Source: Cytophagales bacterium (GTDB taxonomy: Bacteria; Bacteroidota; Bacteroidia; Cytophagales; Cyclobacteriaceae). Taken from it: DNA of 45,157 bases. Where the stretch lies: positions 1 through 45,157 of the forward strand of contig JADBYK010000007.1 of the NCBI GenBank assembly GCA_020403045.1, given 5' to 3'. Made by a program: the position numbers and the translations under genes. Shown here in pieces: positions 34,778 to 42,642 of the stretch; the first letter of the stretch is position 1; each line of letters opens with the position of its first letter. Under the pieces are notes generated by a model. It made no database searches, had not been told where the DNA came from, and was given only the letters and a program-made list of their open reading frames with translations.

Positions 34778-35694
34778 GTGACCGAAAAAACATTCTATGG
34801 GGCATCGACCTTGGAGGCACAAAAGCGGAGGGAGTAGTACTTGGGCCTGGCGGATTAGGTGAAATACTTTTTCGTGACCGAGTCCCCACGGGTGCCGAAC
34901 ATGGATACCAACACATTCTCAACCAAATAGAAAAGTTGGTAGGGATGATGGAAAGCAAGATGGGCTATCGGCCCGCAAAGCTTGGCATCGGTACACCCGG
35001 CACACTAGATCCTAAGTTGGGTACGATGAAGGGTTGTAATTCTGAATGTATGAATTTCCAACCAATGAAAAGTGATCTGGAAAAGTTATTAGGTCTGGAG
35101 ATTTTTATAGCCAACGATGCCAATTGTTTTGCCTTAGCTGAAGCAAAAATGGGCGTGGTAAAAGAGAAATACCCGGAAGCAAAAGTGGTGTTTGGAGTAA
35201 TCATGGGTACAGGTGTGGGTGGAGGCTTGGTGGTAGATGGAAGAGTGATCAATGGATTACATGGAATTGGAGGCGAATGGGGTCACAATTATTTAGATGA
35301 GTCGGGTGGCCCGTGTTACTGCGGCAAGAGCGGCTGCGTGGAAAAAGTATTGGCCGGTCCTTCGCTGGAAAGATATTATTATTCGATCACAGGGCAACAG
35401 ACCAGGCTTAAAGAGATCTACGAATTGTACAAAACAGGTGATGAAAATGCTACCAAGACGATTCAGCGGATGTCACATTTTTTTGGAAAGGCGATTAGTG
35501 TCATTATCAATATCATCGATCCGGATGTAATAGTTATTGGAGGAGGAGTGGGGAACATTGATGAGATCTATACAGATGGCATTGAGTCAACCCGAAAGTA
35601 TATTTTTAATAATGGCGTGGTGAATACACCCATTGTAAAGCCACTGCTGGGCGATAGTGCAGGCGTATTCGGAGCAGCTTATTTAACCGCCTAA
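34774..35694 (+). CDS. ROK-family sugar kinase (probable glucokinase)
   Basis: The 306-residue ROK kinase has the phosphate-binding motif GIDLGGTKAEG (10-20), a second ATP motif GTGVGGGLVVDG (near 146-157) and the ROK zinc signature GGPCYCGKSGCVEKVLAGPSL, with three to four cysteines. No DNA-binding helix-turn-helix precedes the kinase domain, so it is an enzyme and not a repressor. The ATGA overlap with the upstream GH13 gene suggests it phosphorylates the glucose released there. Fructose, N-acetylglucosamine or mannose remain possible substrates because ROK specificity is hard to read from sequence. Confidence 0.92.
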   Translation: MSDRKNILWGIDLGGTKAEGVVLGPGGLGEILFRDRVPTGAEHGYQHILNQIEKLVGMMESKMGYRPAKLGIGTPGTLDPKLGTMKGCNSECMNFQPMKSDLEKLLGLEIFIANDANCFALAEAKMGVVKEKYPEAKVVFGVIMGTGVGGGLVVDGRVINGLHGIGGEWGHNYLDESGGPCYCGKSGCVEKVLAGPSLERYYYSITGQQTRLKEIYELYKTGDENATKTIQRMSHFFGKAISVIINIIDPDVIVIGGGVGNIDEIYTDGIESTRKYIFNNGVVNTPIVKPLLGDSAGVFGAAYLTA

Positions 35695-35697
35695 AAC

Positions 35698-35780
35698 ACT
35701 TTCAACTTTGAACCTTCAACTTTAGACTACAAACCTTGAATCTTAAACCTTGAACTTCAACTTTGAATTTTGAATTCTAA
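35698..35780. repeat. Degenerate 7-bp-period array, about 11-12 units
   Basis: The whole gap between the ROK and PfkB genes reads as successive heptamers near ACCTTGA: ACTTTGA, ACCTTCA, ACCTTGA, ATCTTAA, ACCTTGA, ACTTCAA, CTTTGAA, TTTTGAA. Units differ by one to three substitutions. It is AT-rich, has no ORF, and abuts the PfkB start. The same period occurs in three further gaps in the window. Confidence 0.7.
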
Positions 35781-35791
35781 CTCAGCTTGAA

Positions 35792-36769
35792 ATGAAAAAA
35801 ATTGCCATCGTAGGCCCTATCCCTCGCGACCATATTGTTACTCACCAGGGCGACTTAATTCAAAAGTGGGGATGCGTTACACACCCGGTGATCGCGCTGT
35901 CAATCATGGCCGGAGATAAATTGGAGGTGGTGCCGGTTTCGCATTTGCGCAAAGTAGATAGGGATAATGTGCTGGAGGTTTTTAAAGGGTATAAAGGCAT
36001 CAACACAAAATTCATTTCATCCAAGAATGATCAGGGAGATATAATTAGTCTTCGTTTTGTAGATGTCAACAATCGATTGGAGCGACAAACGGGGTTCATG
36101 GATCCCATCATGCCAGCCGACTTTAAGGACCTGTTGGATTGTAAAGTCTTTGTGTTCATTCCCATCAGTGATTATGAAATTTCTTTGGATACCTTGAAGT
36201 ACTTAAAGAAAAGGAGTAAAGGCATAATTATTTTTGATGCCCACGGCCCGACTACTGCCTGTCTGGCAAATGGCGAACGCCAGCGTAAATTCTGGATTGA
36301 TCGCGATCAGTGGCTTCCCTACGTAGATGTGTTAAAGATGAACCTGGAAGAGGCCCAGGCGTCATGGTTCAAGAAAGAATATGAAAGTCAGGATTTTTCA
36401 ATTTCTGAAGAACCCGATCGGGAAGAATTAAGAAAATTTGCGTTACACTGCTTATCTCAGGGAGTCAAGTGTGTATGTATCACAGTGGACTCCAGAGGTT
36501 GTTTGGTCTATCGAAAAGAAAGGGGAAAATTCAAAGAAGATTTAGTTTCAGCTATCAAAGTCGAACAGGTGATTGACACAACAGGTTGTGGCGATTCTTT
36601 TGCAGGCGGTGTCGGCTTTGGGCTACTTCACAAGCCAACTGATTACCTCAATGCTGTGAGTTATGGAAATGCGTTAGGAGCTCTTAGAACGCAGGGGAAA
36701 ACGTTTGCGGTATTTAAATCTCAGGCAGAAACCGAACAAATAATTAAGCAGGGCTATATTCGCGCGTGA
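35792..36769 (+). CDS. PfkB-family carbohydrate kinase
   Basis: The 325-residue ribokinase-like protein carries the PfkB C-terminal signature VIDTTGCGDSFAGGVGFGL, with Asp268 as the predicted catalytic base. It starts KKIAIVGPIPRDHIVTHQGD, similar to the nucleoside or sugar kinase subgroup, and has IIFDAHGPTTACLANGERQ in the middle. The acceptor (fructose, ribose, a nucleoside or another sugar) cannot be fixed from sequence. It lies between two heptamer-repeat gaps, so it may be a unit of its own, but it shares the direction of the glucan genes around it. Confidence 0.88.
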   Translation: MKKIAIVGPIPRDHIVTHQGDLIQKWGCVTHPVIALSIMAGDKLEVVPVSHLRKVDRDNVLEVFKGYKGINTKFISSKNDQGDIISLRFVDVNNRLERQTGFMDPIMPADFKDLLDCKVFVFIPISDYEISLDTLKYLKKRSKGIIIFDAHGPTTACLANGERQRKFWIDRDQWLPYVDVLKMNLEEAQASWFKKEYESQDFSISEEPDREELRKFALHCLSQGVKCVCITVDSRGCLVYRKERGKFKEDLVSAIKVEQVIDTTGCGDSFAGGVGFGLLHKPTDYLNAVSYGNALGALRTQGKTFAVFKSQAETEQIIKQGYIRA

Positions 36770-36801
36770 AATGGAATACAAGATTTTGAATACAGAAGTT
36801 A

Positions 36802-36853
36802 GAAGTCAGAATTTACAATTTGGGTTTCTCTTAAGCTTCTGAATTCTGACTTC
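36802..36853. repeat. 12-bp perfect inverted repeat within heptamer-like sequence
   Basis: gaagtcagaatt (36802-36813) and aattctgacttc (36842-36853) are perfectly complementary and are separated by 28 bases. Around them heptamers recur on one side (AGAAGTT, AGAAGTC, AGAATTT) and their complements on the other (TTCTGAA, TTCTGAC). No T-run follows, so this is not a classical terminator. It could be an RNA stem or simply a repeat array that has been inverted. Confidence 0.6.
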
Positions 36854-36887
36854 AATATTCTGAATTCTTTTAATTTATATTTTAAAA

Positions 36888-37532
36888 ATGATAAAAGCCG
36901 TAATATTTGATCTGGATGGAGTGATTGTAGATACTGCCCATTATCATTTTGTGGCATGGCAACGGCTTGCGAAAGAGTTGGGCATTTCGTTTACAGAAAA
37001 AGAGAATGAGAGATTGAAAGGTGTGAGTAGAATGCGCTCTCTGGAAATTATATTAGAGATAGGTGGCGTGTCGCTGCCCGAAGAGAAGAAAGAAGAGTTG
37101 GCCACCAAAAAGAATAACTGGTTTGTGGAGTACATTGAGGCAATTAAACCGGACGAAATATTTTCTGGCGTGCGGGAGATGCTGAGTTCACTGCGCCAGC
37201 AGGGGTTCAAAGTTGCCCTTGCGTCAAGTAGTAAAAATGCCGAGACCGTTTTGCGCCTCCTACAAATTAAGCCGCTCTTCGACACCGTGGTTGACGGCAC
37301 CATGATCACACACAGCAAACCGGATCCCGAGATATTTCTATTGGCAGCTGCCAGACTTGGCATTGAACCAGAGCATTGTGTCGTTTTTGAAGACGCAGAA
37401 GCAGGGGTGGAGGCAGCGCTGGCGGCTGGCATGAAATGCGTGGGGGTTGGCTCTGGAGATCAGTTGGGTAAGGCAGATGCCATTGTTAACAGCACGGCTG
37501 ATTTCCGGATTGAAAATTTGCATTCATTATAA
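36888..37532 (+). CDS. pgmB: Beta-phosphoglucomutase (HAD superfamily)
   Basis: It converts beta-D-glucose-1-phosphate to glucose-6-phosphate. The 214-residue HAD protein shows the nucleophile/acid pair in FDLDGVIVDT (Asp8 and Asp10), the cap-domain motif LKGVSRMRSLEIIL (about 43-56) typical of beta-PGM, then ALASSSKNAE, THSKPDPEIFL and VFEDAEAGVEAALAAGM. The size is right for the family. It lies 67 bases before the GH65 phosphorylase, whose product is its substrate, and this strongly supports the assignment. A heptamer tandem repeat separates the two genes. Confidence 0.93.
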   Translation: MIKAVIFDLDGVIVDTAHYHFVAWQRLAKELGISFTEKENERLKGVSRMRSLEIILEIGGVSLPEEKKEELATKKNNWFVEYIEAIKPDEIFSGVREMLSSLRQQGFKVALASSSKNAETVLRLLQIKPLFDTVVDGTMITHSKPDPEIFLLAAARLGIEPEHCVVFEDAEAGVEAALAAGMKCVGVGSGDQLGKADAIVNSTADFRIENLHSL

Positions 37533-37543
37533 TTTAATTCGAC

Positions 37544-37573
37544 ATTGACCATTGACCATTGACCATTGACCAT
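37544..37573. repeat. Perfect tandem repeat ATTGACC x4
   Basis: Four identical heptamers ATTGACC followed by AT occupy most of the gap between the beta-PGM and GH65 genes. The repeat is exact, unlike the degenerate arrays at 35.7 and 36.8 kb, which suggests recent expansion. It ends 26 bases before the GH65 start. Confidence 0.85.
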
Positions 37574-37599
37574 ATTTACACTACATCTTTATTTTTCGC

Positions 37600-39879
37600 A
37601 TGAAGCAATATCTCAAACACCACGAATGGGAAATTATCGAAGAGGGGTTTGATCCCCATTTTAATCGAATCTCGGAAAGTATTTTTAGTTTGGGCAATGG
37701 ACGTATGGGCCAACGCGCGAATTTTGAAGAACACTACTCTGGAGATACTCATCAGGGTACCTACGTGGCGGGTGTTTACTATCCGGATAAGACGCGTGTG
37801 GGTTGGTGGAAAAACGGGTATCCAGAATATTTTGCCAAGGTGCTCAATGCGCCCAGTTGGATTGGCATTGATATTAAGATTGACCAGCAACAATTTGACT
37901 TGGCCAAGTGTACGGTTACAGATTTCGTTCGTACGCTGGATATGAAGCGCGGGACGTTGCATCGCTCATTCACCGCTACGTTGGGCGATGGCAAGAAAGT
38001 CAAAATCAGTGCCCACCGTTTTTGTTCGATGGCCGATGGCGAAGTCGGAGCGATCAGGTATGCCATAACTCCAATCAATTTTTCTTCTGCCGCATCCATT
38101 CGGTTAAGTATTGATGCAGATGTGGTGAACAAAGATTCAAACTATGATGAAAAGTTTTGGGATGAAGTCTACAAAGAATCACAACTTGGTTATGCGGTAG
38201 TAACAGCCAAAACAAAGAAAACAGATTTTCATGTTTGCACGTCTATTGAATATGATCTGGAAGAAGCCGGAAAACGTGTAAAAGGGAAAGTGTTTACCAA
38301 CATCAAGTCAAAGTATGTTGACAATGTGGTGGGGGTAGATTTGAAAGAGGGCGTTGAACTAGTCGTTTATAAGTATGCTGTGGTAATGTCATCCGAGAAT
38401 CACCCGAAAGATACACTGGTGAAGGTGTGTCATAAAAAGCTGGACGAGGTTGCAAAGATGGGATTTGACCAATTATTGAAAGCACACGAGTCGGTTTGGA
38501 AAGAGATATGGGAGAAATGCGATATCACGATTGAGGGCGACATTGCCGCCCAGCAAGGTATCCGATTCAATATTTTTCAACTCATGCAAACGTACACGGG
38601 TGCTGATGAACGATTGAACATCGGACCCAAAGGATTTACAGGTGAGAAATATGGCGGAAGTACCTACTGGGACACTGAAGCCTACTGTTTGCCTTTTTAT
38701 CTTGGTACGTCAGACCCGCAGGTGGCGAGAAATTTATTGGTGTATAGACATAAACATTTGCAACGGGCTATCGAAAATGCTGCGAAGTTAGGGTTTACCG
38801 ATGGCGCTGCATTGTACCCAATGGTGACAATGAACGGAGAAGAGTGTCACAACGAATGGGAAATTACCTTTGAGGAAATCCATCGAAACGGAGCGATTGC
38901 TTTTGCTATTTATGAATATATCCGCTACACAGGAGATGAAAAGTACTTGACTGAATTCGGTCTGGAAGTGCTGATTGGCATTTCGCGATTCTGGTCGCAG
39001 CGAATCACTTTTTCAGAGGCTAAAAAGCAATATGTGATGCTTGGCGTGACGGGGCCCAACGAATATGAAAACAACGTAAACAACAATTGGTACACCAGTT
39101 ATATTGCTTGCTGGACAATGGAGTATACCCAGAAGGCACTGGATTTTGTTCGAAAGGATGATCACGCGAATTTCAGTTCGCTAATGGAGAAACTAAATTT
39201 TAATGAGTTTCAGGAGACATCTCGATGGGCAGAGATTCGTGGTAATATGTATTTGGGTGAGGACAAACAGTTGGGAATTTTTCTTCAACAAGATGGTTTC
39301 TTAGACAAGGAAATCATTCCTGTCAGGAATCTTCGCCCGCAGGACAGACCTTTAAATCAAAAGTGGTCGTGGGATCGAATTTTGCGTTCGTGCTACATCA
39401 AGCAGGCAGATGTATTGCAGGGCCTTTATTTATTTGACGATCGATTTGATATCGAAACGATCAAGCGAAATTTTGATTTCTATGAACCCTTAACTGTTCA
39501 TGAGTCATCACTGTCCCCCTGTGTTCATGTTATCCTCGCCTCTAAGCTTGGCTACAAAGAAAAGGCCTATGAAATGTATCTTCGCACCTCGCGCTTAGAC
39601 CTTGATGACTACAATAACGACACCGAAGATGGTTGTCATATTACAAGTATGGCAGGTACCTGGATGAGTGTGGTCAAAGGGTTTGGTGGAATGCGTGTGA
39701 AGGAAGGCGTTTTACATTTTAGTCCCTATATCCCTGATCATTGGGAATCTTATTCTTTCCGGATTGATTTTAGAGGGCGGGTGATCAAGGTGCGGGCGCT
39801 GAAAGAAAAAACAGAGTTAGTGCTTGAATCCGGTGAGCCCATAGAGATCATGCTGAATGGAAAGATGGTAAAGCTTTAG
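37600..39879 (+). CDS. GH65 disaccharide phosphorylase (maltose phosphorylase type)
   Basis: The 759-residue enzyme would cleave an alpha-glucoside, most likely maltose, with phosphate to give beta-glucose-1-phosphate and a free sugar. The N-terminal beta-sandwich begins HHEWEIIEEGFDPHFNRISE. The (alpha/alpha)6 domain has RFNIFQLMQTYTGADERLNI, GEKYGGSTYWDTEAYC and GVTGPNEYENNVNNNWYT. Glu488 in the last motif corresponds to the general acid of the family (Glu487 in Lactobacillus maltose phosphorylase). Kojibiose, nigerose and trehalose phosphorylases are close relatives, so specificity is not certain. It pairs with beta-PGM immediately upstream. Confidence 0.93.
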   Translation: MKQYLKHHEWEIIEEGFDPHFNRISESIFSLGNGRMGQRANFEEHYSGDTHQGTYVAGVYYPDKTRVGWWKNGYPEYFAKVLNAPSWIGIDIKIDQQQFDLAKCTVTDFVRTLDMKRGTLHRSFTATLGDGKKVKISAHRFCSMADGEVGAIRYAITPINFSSAASIRLSIDADVVNKDSNYDEKFWDEVYKESQLGYAVVTAKTKKTDFHVCTSIEYDLEEAGKRVKGKVFTNIKSKYVDNVVGVDLKEGVELVVYKYAVVMSSENHPKDTLVKVCHKKLDEVAKMGFDQLLKAHESVWKEIWEKCDITIEGDIAAQQGIRFNIFQLMQTYTGADERLNIGPKGFTGEKYGGSTYWDTEAYCLPFYLGTSDPQVARNLLVYRHKHLQRAIENAAKLGFTDGAALYPMVTMNGEECHNEWEITFEEIHRNGAIAFAIYEYIRYTGDEKYLTEFGLEVLIGISRFWSQRITFSEAKKQYVMLGVTGPNEYENNVNNNWYTSYIACWTMEYTQKALDFVRKDDHANFSSLMEKLNFNEFQETSRWAEIRGNMYLGEDKQLGIFLQQDGFLDKEIIPVRNLRPQDRPLNQKWSWDRILRSCYIKQADVLQGLYLFDDRFDIETIKRNFDFYEPLTVHESSLSPCVHVILASKLGYKEKAYEMYLRTSRLDLDDYNNDTEDGCHITSMAGTWMSVVKGFGGMRVKEGVLHFSPYIPDHWESYSFRIDFRGRVIKVRALKEKTELVLESGEPIEIMLNGKMVKL

Positions 39880-39956
39880 AGCTGTTATTTTTTTACGATG
39901 TAATTGGAATTGCCTTAGTTGTCATTACTATTGCTGACCAATGATCAAGCCTTTCC

Positions 39957-40655
39957 ATGAGCAAACGAGTTGCTATCATCCAGTCAAATTATATTCCGTG
40001 GCGAGGCTATTTTGATATTATTAATAGCGTAGATGCATTTGTCTTGTTGGACGATGTGCAATACACCAGACGGGACTGGCGCAATCGCAATCAAATCAAA
40101 ACAGCGCAGGGATTGCAATGGCTAACCATACCGGTTGATGTGAAGGGGCAGTTTGACGTCAAGATCAAGGATGTAACCGTTGCAAATGCTGACTGGGCAC
40201 CGGATCATTGGAATAAAATCACTCAGGCCTACAGGAAGGCGCCCCATTTTGCAACTTACTGCGATGCATTCGAAGACGCTTATCTAAACTGCACCGAGAA
40301 CTACTTAAGTCAGATCAACTTCCGGTTTTTACGGTTAATTAACTCGATACTTAGTATTCAAACGCCCATCTATTGGTCTCACGATTTTGCAGTGTCACAA
40401 GACAAGTCAGAGCGCCTGCTGGAGATATGTTTACAGCTAAAAGCGTCCACCTATGTGTCGGGCCCGGCTGCAAAGGATTATTTGCAGACTGATAAATTTG
40501 AAGGGGCGGGTGTGAAGGTCGAATGGATGAACTATGAGGGATATCGAACCTATCAGCAGTTGCATGGTGACTTTGTACCCAACGTATCAGTAATCGACCT
40601 GATTTTTAATCAAGGGCCTGAGGCAAAGCAATATTTCAAACGATTTAGCCCCTGA
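39957..40655 (+). CDS. WbqC-family protein
   Basis: This 232-residue protein matches the WbqC family found in O-antigen and other surface-polysaccharide loci. The N-terminus VAIIQSNYIPWRGYFDIINS and LLDDVQYTRRDWRNRNQIK (31-49) are diagnostic. Later blocks such as ASTYVSGPAAKDYL and FVPNVSVIDLIFNQG are also typical. Biochemistry is unclear; an acyl- or aminoacyl-type modification of sugars has been suggested for relatives. It starts the glycan group after a 77-base gap and is followed by the glycosyltransferase. Confidence 0.92.
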   Translation: MSKRVAIIQSNYIPWRGYFDIINSVDAFVLLDDVQYTRRDWRNRNQIKTAQGLQWLTIPVDVKGQFDVKIKDVTVANADWAPDHWNKITQAYRKAPHFATYCDAFEDAYLNCTENYLSQINFRFLRLINSILSIQTPIYWSHDFAVSQDKSERLLEICLQLKASTYVSGPAAKDYLQTDKFEGAGVKVEWMNYEGYRTYQQLHGDFVPNVSVIDLIFNQGPEAKQYFKRFSP

Positions 40656-40741
40656 CTATTACCAAAAACTGTTAATTTGTCCCCGAACGCATTCTGGTCA
40701 ATTTTGAAGCGTTCGCTGAAAAGAAAGACAAATTGTATACG

Positions 40742-41674
40742 GTGAAGATATCCATTGTTTCAACGCTTTATTACTCACAAAGCTACCTTCAGGAGTTTTG
40801 CGAACGTTGTATTGCCTCGGCACAGAAACTTACCGATGATTTTGAATTGATACTCGTCAATGACGGATCACCCGACCAATCGCTGTCTACAGCTTTGGAA
40901 CTTCAGAGGCGGTTTCCTAAAATCATAATCGTAGATCTTTCGCGCAACTTTGGGCATCACCGCGCCATCATGACAGGGCTACGGCACGCATCAGGAGAGT
41001 TGGTTTTCTTGATCGATTCGGACCTGGAGGAATCGCCCGAGTTGCTGGAAACGTTTTTTCAGGAAATGCAAACTAAGCAAGATGTGGATGTGGTGTTTGG
41101 GATTCAGAACAGGAGGAAAGGCAACTGGTTTGAAAGGTTTAGCGGAATTGTTTTCTATAAGGTTTTATCCATTTTGAGTTCTATCGAATATCCGGCCAAT
41201 ACTTTTACAGCGCGGCTGATGACCAGACGTTATGTGGATTCCGTTTTGTCCTATCAAGAAAAGGAACTTGATATCTGGGGTGTTTTCGTGTTAACAGGCT
41301 ATAATCAGGTAGGGATTGTAGCAACCAAGGGATTCAAAGGAAAGTCATCCTATTCGCTGTACAAAAAAATCAGAATGGCGATCGAAATCATTACGAGTTT
41401 GAGCCACCGACCGCTTTACTTTACATTCATGTTAGGTGTAGTTACTACGGTTATATCAGCGATCATTATTGGTTCGCTTATCAATAACAAACTCGTACAT
41501 AACATTGATGTAGAGGGGTGGGCGAGTATACTGGCTAGTGTTTGGTTACTCGGAGGATTGATTTTGTTAGTGTTAGGAGTGATTGGTATTTACCTTTCAA
41601 AGATCTTTTTAGAAATAAAAAACAGACCTCTTTCGCTGATCAAAAAGATTTATGACACAAATGATCAAAAATGA
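40742..41674 (+). CDS. GT2 glycosyltransferase, DPM1/GtrB-like
   Basis: The protein is a family-2 glycosyltransferase with two C-terminal membrane helices (about residues 228-252 and 262-290), like polyprenyl-phosphate sugar synthases. From the chosen start it begins KISIVSTLYYSQSYLQEF. ILVNDGSPDQS (about 37-47) is the nucleotide-binding region, and LVFLIDSDLEESPE contains the DxD-like metal motif. No ATG exists in the frame upstream before a stop. The start is therefore GTG at 40742 or TTG at 40733, and GTG was chosen because it gives the usual GT2 N-terminus. Its stop overlaps the methyltransferase ATG (ATGA). Confidence 0.9.
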   Translation: MKISIVSTLYYSQSYLQEFCERCIASAQKLTDDFELILVNDGSPDQSLSTALELQRRFPKIIIVDLSRNFGHHRAIMTGLRHASGELVFLIDSDLEESPELLETFFQEMQTKQDVDVVFGIQNRRKGNWFERFSGIVFYKVLSILSSIEYPANTFTARLMTRRYVDSVLSYQEKELDIWGVFVLTGYNQVGIVATKGFKGKSSYSLYKKIRMAIEIITSLSHRPLYFTFMLGVVTTVISAIIIGSLINNKLVHNIDVEGWASILASVWLLGGLILLVLGVIGIYLSKIFLEIKNRPLSLIKKIYDTNDQK

Positions 41675-42279
41675 TGGAGCAGTTAAATACCTACTACCGT
41701 GCGAATTTAGCCAGCCATGGTGCCGGGGCAAAAGGCGTTGGTTGGAAAAATGAAGAGGCACAACAAGTACGATTTGATCAATTGCAAAAAGTAATTTACA
41801 CTGAAAGGTTCTCCGTGAATGATGCAGGCTGTGGCGTGGGTGACCTGGTATTCTCGCTTAGAAGTGCGCATGAAAATGTGAACTATCGGGGATATGATTT
41901 GATGCCCGAAATGATTGAGGGTGCCAAGACGAAATTCCCGGAAGAGCAGTTTTTTTTAGTGAAGGCGCTGGATGAAATGCAAGTGGCCGATTATTCGATG
42001 GCAAGCGGTATTTTGAATCTCAAGTTTGACTATTCCGAGGTGAGGTGGAAAGAATATATTCTAGAAACGATTTCTATCTTAAACCAAAAAAGCACATTGG
42101 GATTTTCTTTTAATGCATTGACGAAGTATTCTGATGTAGAGTTCATGAAACCCGAATTGTATTATTCTGATCCGCTTTGGCTATTCGATTATTGCAAAAT
42201 ACATTTTGCGAAGAATGTGGCGCTCCTGCATGATTATAGTCAGTATGACTTTACTATTTTGGTGAAGAAAAATTTTTAG
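41671..42279 (+). CDS. Class I SAM-dependent methyltransferase
   Basis: The 202-residue protein has a Rossmann-type methyltransferase core. Motif I is VNDAGCGVGDLVFSL (about 49-63), followed by the acidic end of the second strand in YRGYDLMPEMIEGA. The motif IV region is MASGILNLKFDYSE. Its target is probably a glycan precursor, judging by the neighbours, but nothing in the sequence gives the acceptor. It overlaps the glycosyltransferase gene by four bases and lies two bases before the next gene. Confidence 0.82.
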   Translation: MMEQLNTYYRANLASHGAGAKGVGWKNEEAQQVRFDQLQKVIYTERFSVNDAGCGVGDLVFSLRSAHENVNYRGYDLMPEMIEGAKTKFPEEQFFLVKALDEMQVADYSMASGILNLKFDYSEVRWKEYILETISILNQKSTLGFSFNALTKYSDVEFMKPELYYSDPLWLFDYCKIHFAKNVALLHDYSQYDFTILVKKNF

Positions 42280-42281
42280 AA

Positions 42282-42641
42282 ATGGGCTATCTATATATCG
42301 CGATCACCATCGTTTTATCTTCCTACGGCCAACTTATTCTGAAATGGCGATTGAACCAGTTGGGTGCGTTGCCAACACCGCTATGGAATAAATTTGTATT
42401 TTTATTCTGGTCTCTCTTTGATCCTTTCATATTCTCTAGTTTCGTAGCGGCTTTTTTGGCCAGCCTTACCTGGATGGCAGCACTTTCCAAATTTCAGTTA
42501 TCATTTGCCTATCCATTTATGAGCCTTTCTTTTGTTTTGGTGATGATTGCCAGCTATTGGTTGTTGGGCGAGCAAGTTACAATAGCCCGATTCCTTGGTT
42601 GCCTTTTGATAGTCGCAGGTGTAGTTTTAATCTCACGCTAG
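42282..42641 (+). CDS. Small four-helix EamA/SMR-like membrane protein
   Basis: This 119-residue protein is almost entirely membrane, with four helices (about 4-20, 38-60, 64-90 and 97-118). The pattern ILKWRLNQLG, then SLTWMAALSKFQLSFAYPFMSLSFVL, then LLGEQVTIARFLGCLLIVAGV resembles ArnE/ArnF and half-size EamA transporters. Such proteins flip polyprenyl-linked sugars across the membrane. Together with the adjacent GtrB-like glycosyltransferase it could deliver a lipid-linked sugar to the periplasm. This partnership is inferred from the context and the known ArnE/F and GtrA/GtrB pairs. Confidence 0.83.
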   Translation: MGYLYIAITIVLSSYGQLILKWRLNQLGALPTPLWNKFVFLFWSLFDPFIFSSFVAAFLASLTWMAALSKFQLSFAYPFMSLSFVLVMIASYWLLGEQVTIARFLGCLLIVAGVVLISR

Positions 42642-42642
42642 T

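Noticed and set aside
37779-38132. 117-codon minus-strand ORF inside GH65
   Set aside because: Antisense shadow of the GH65 N-terminal domain.
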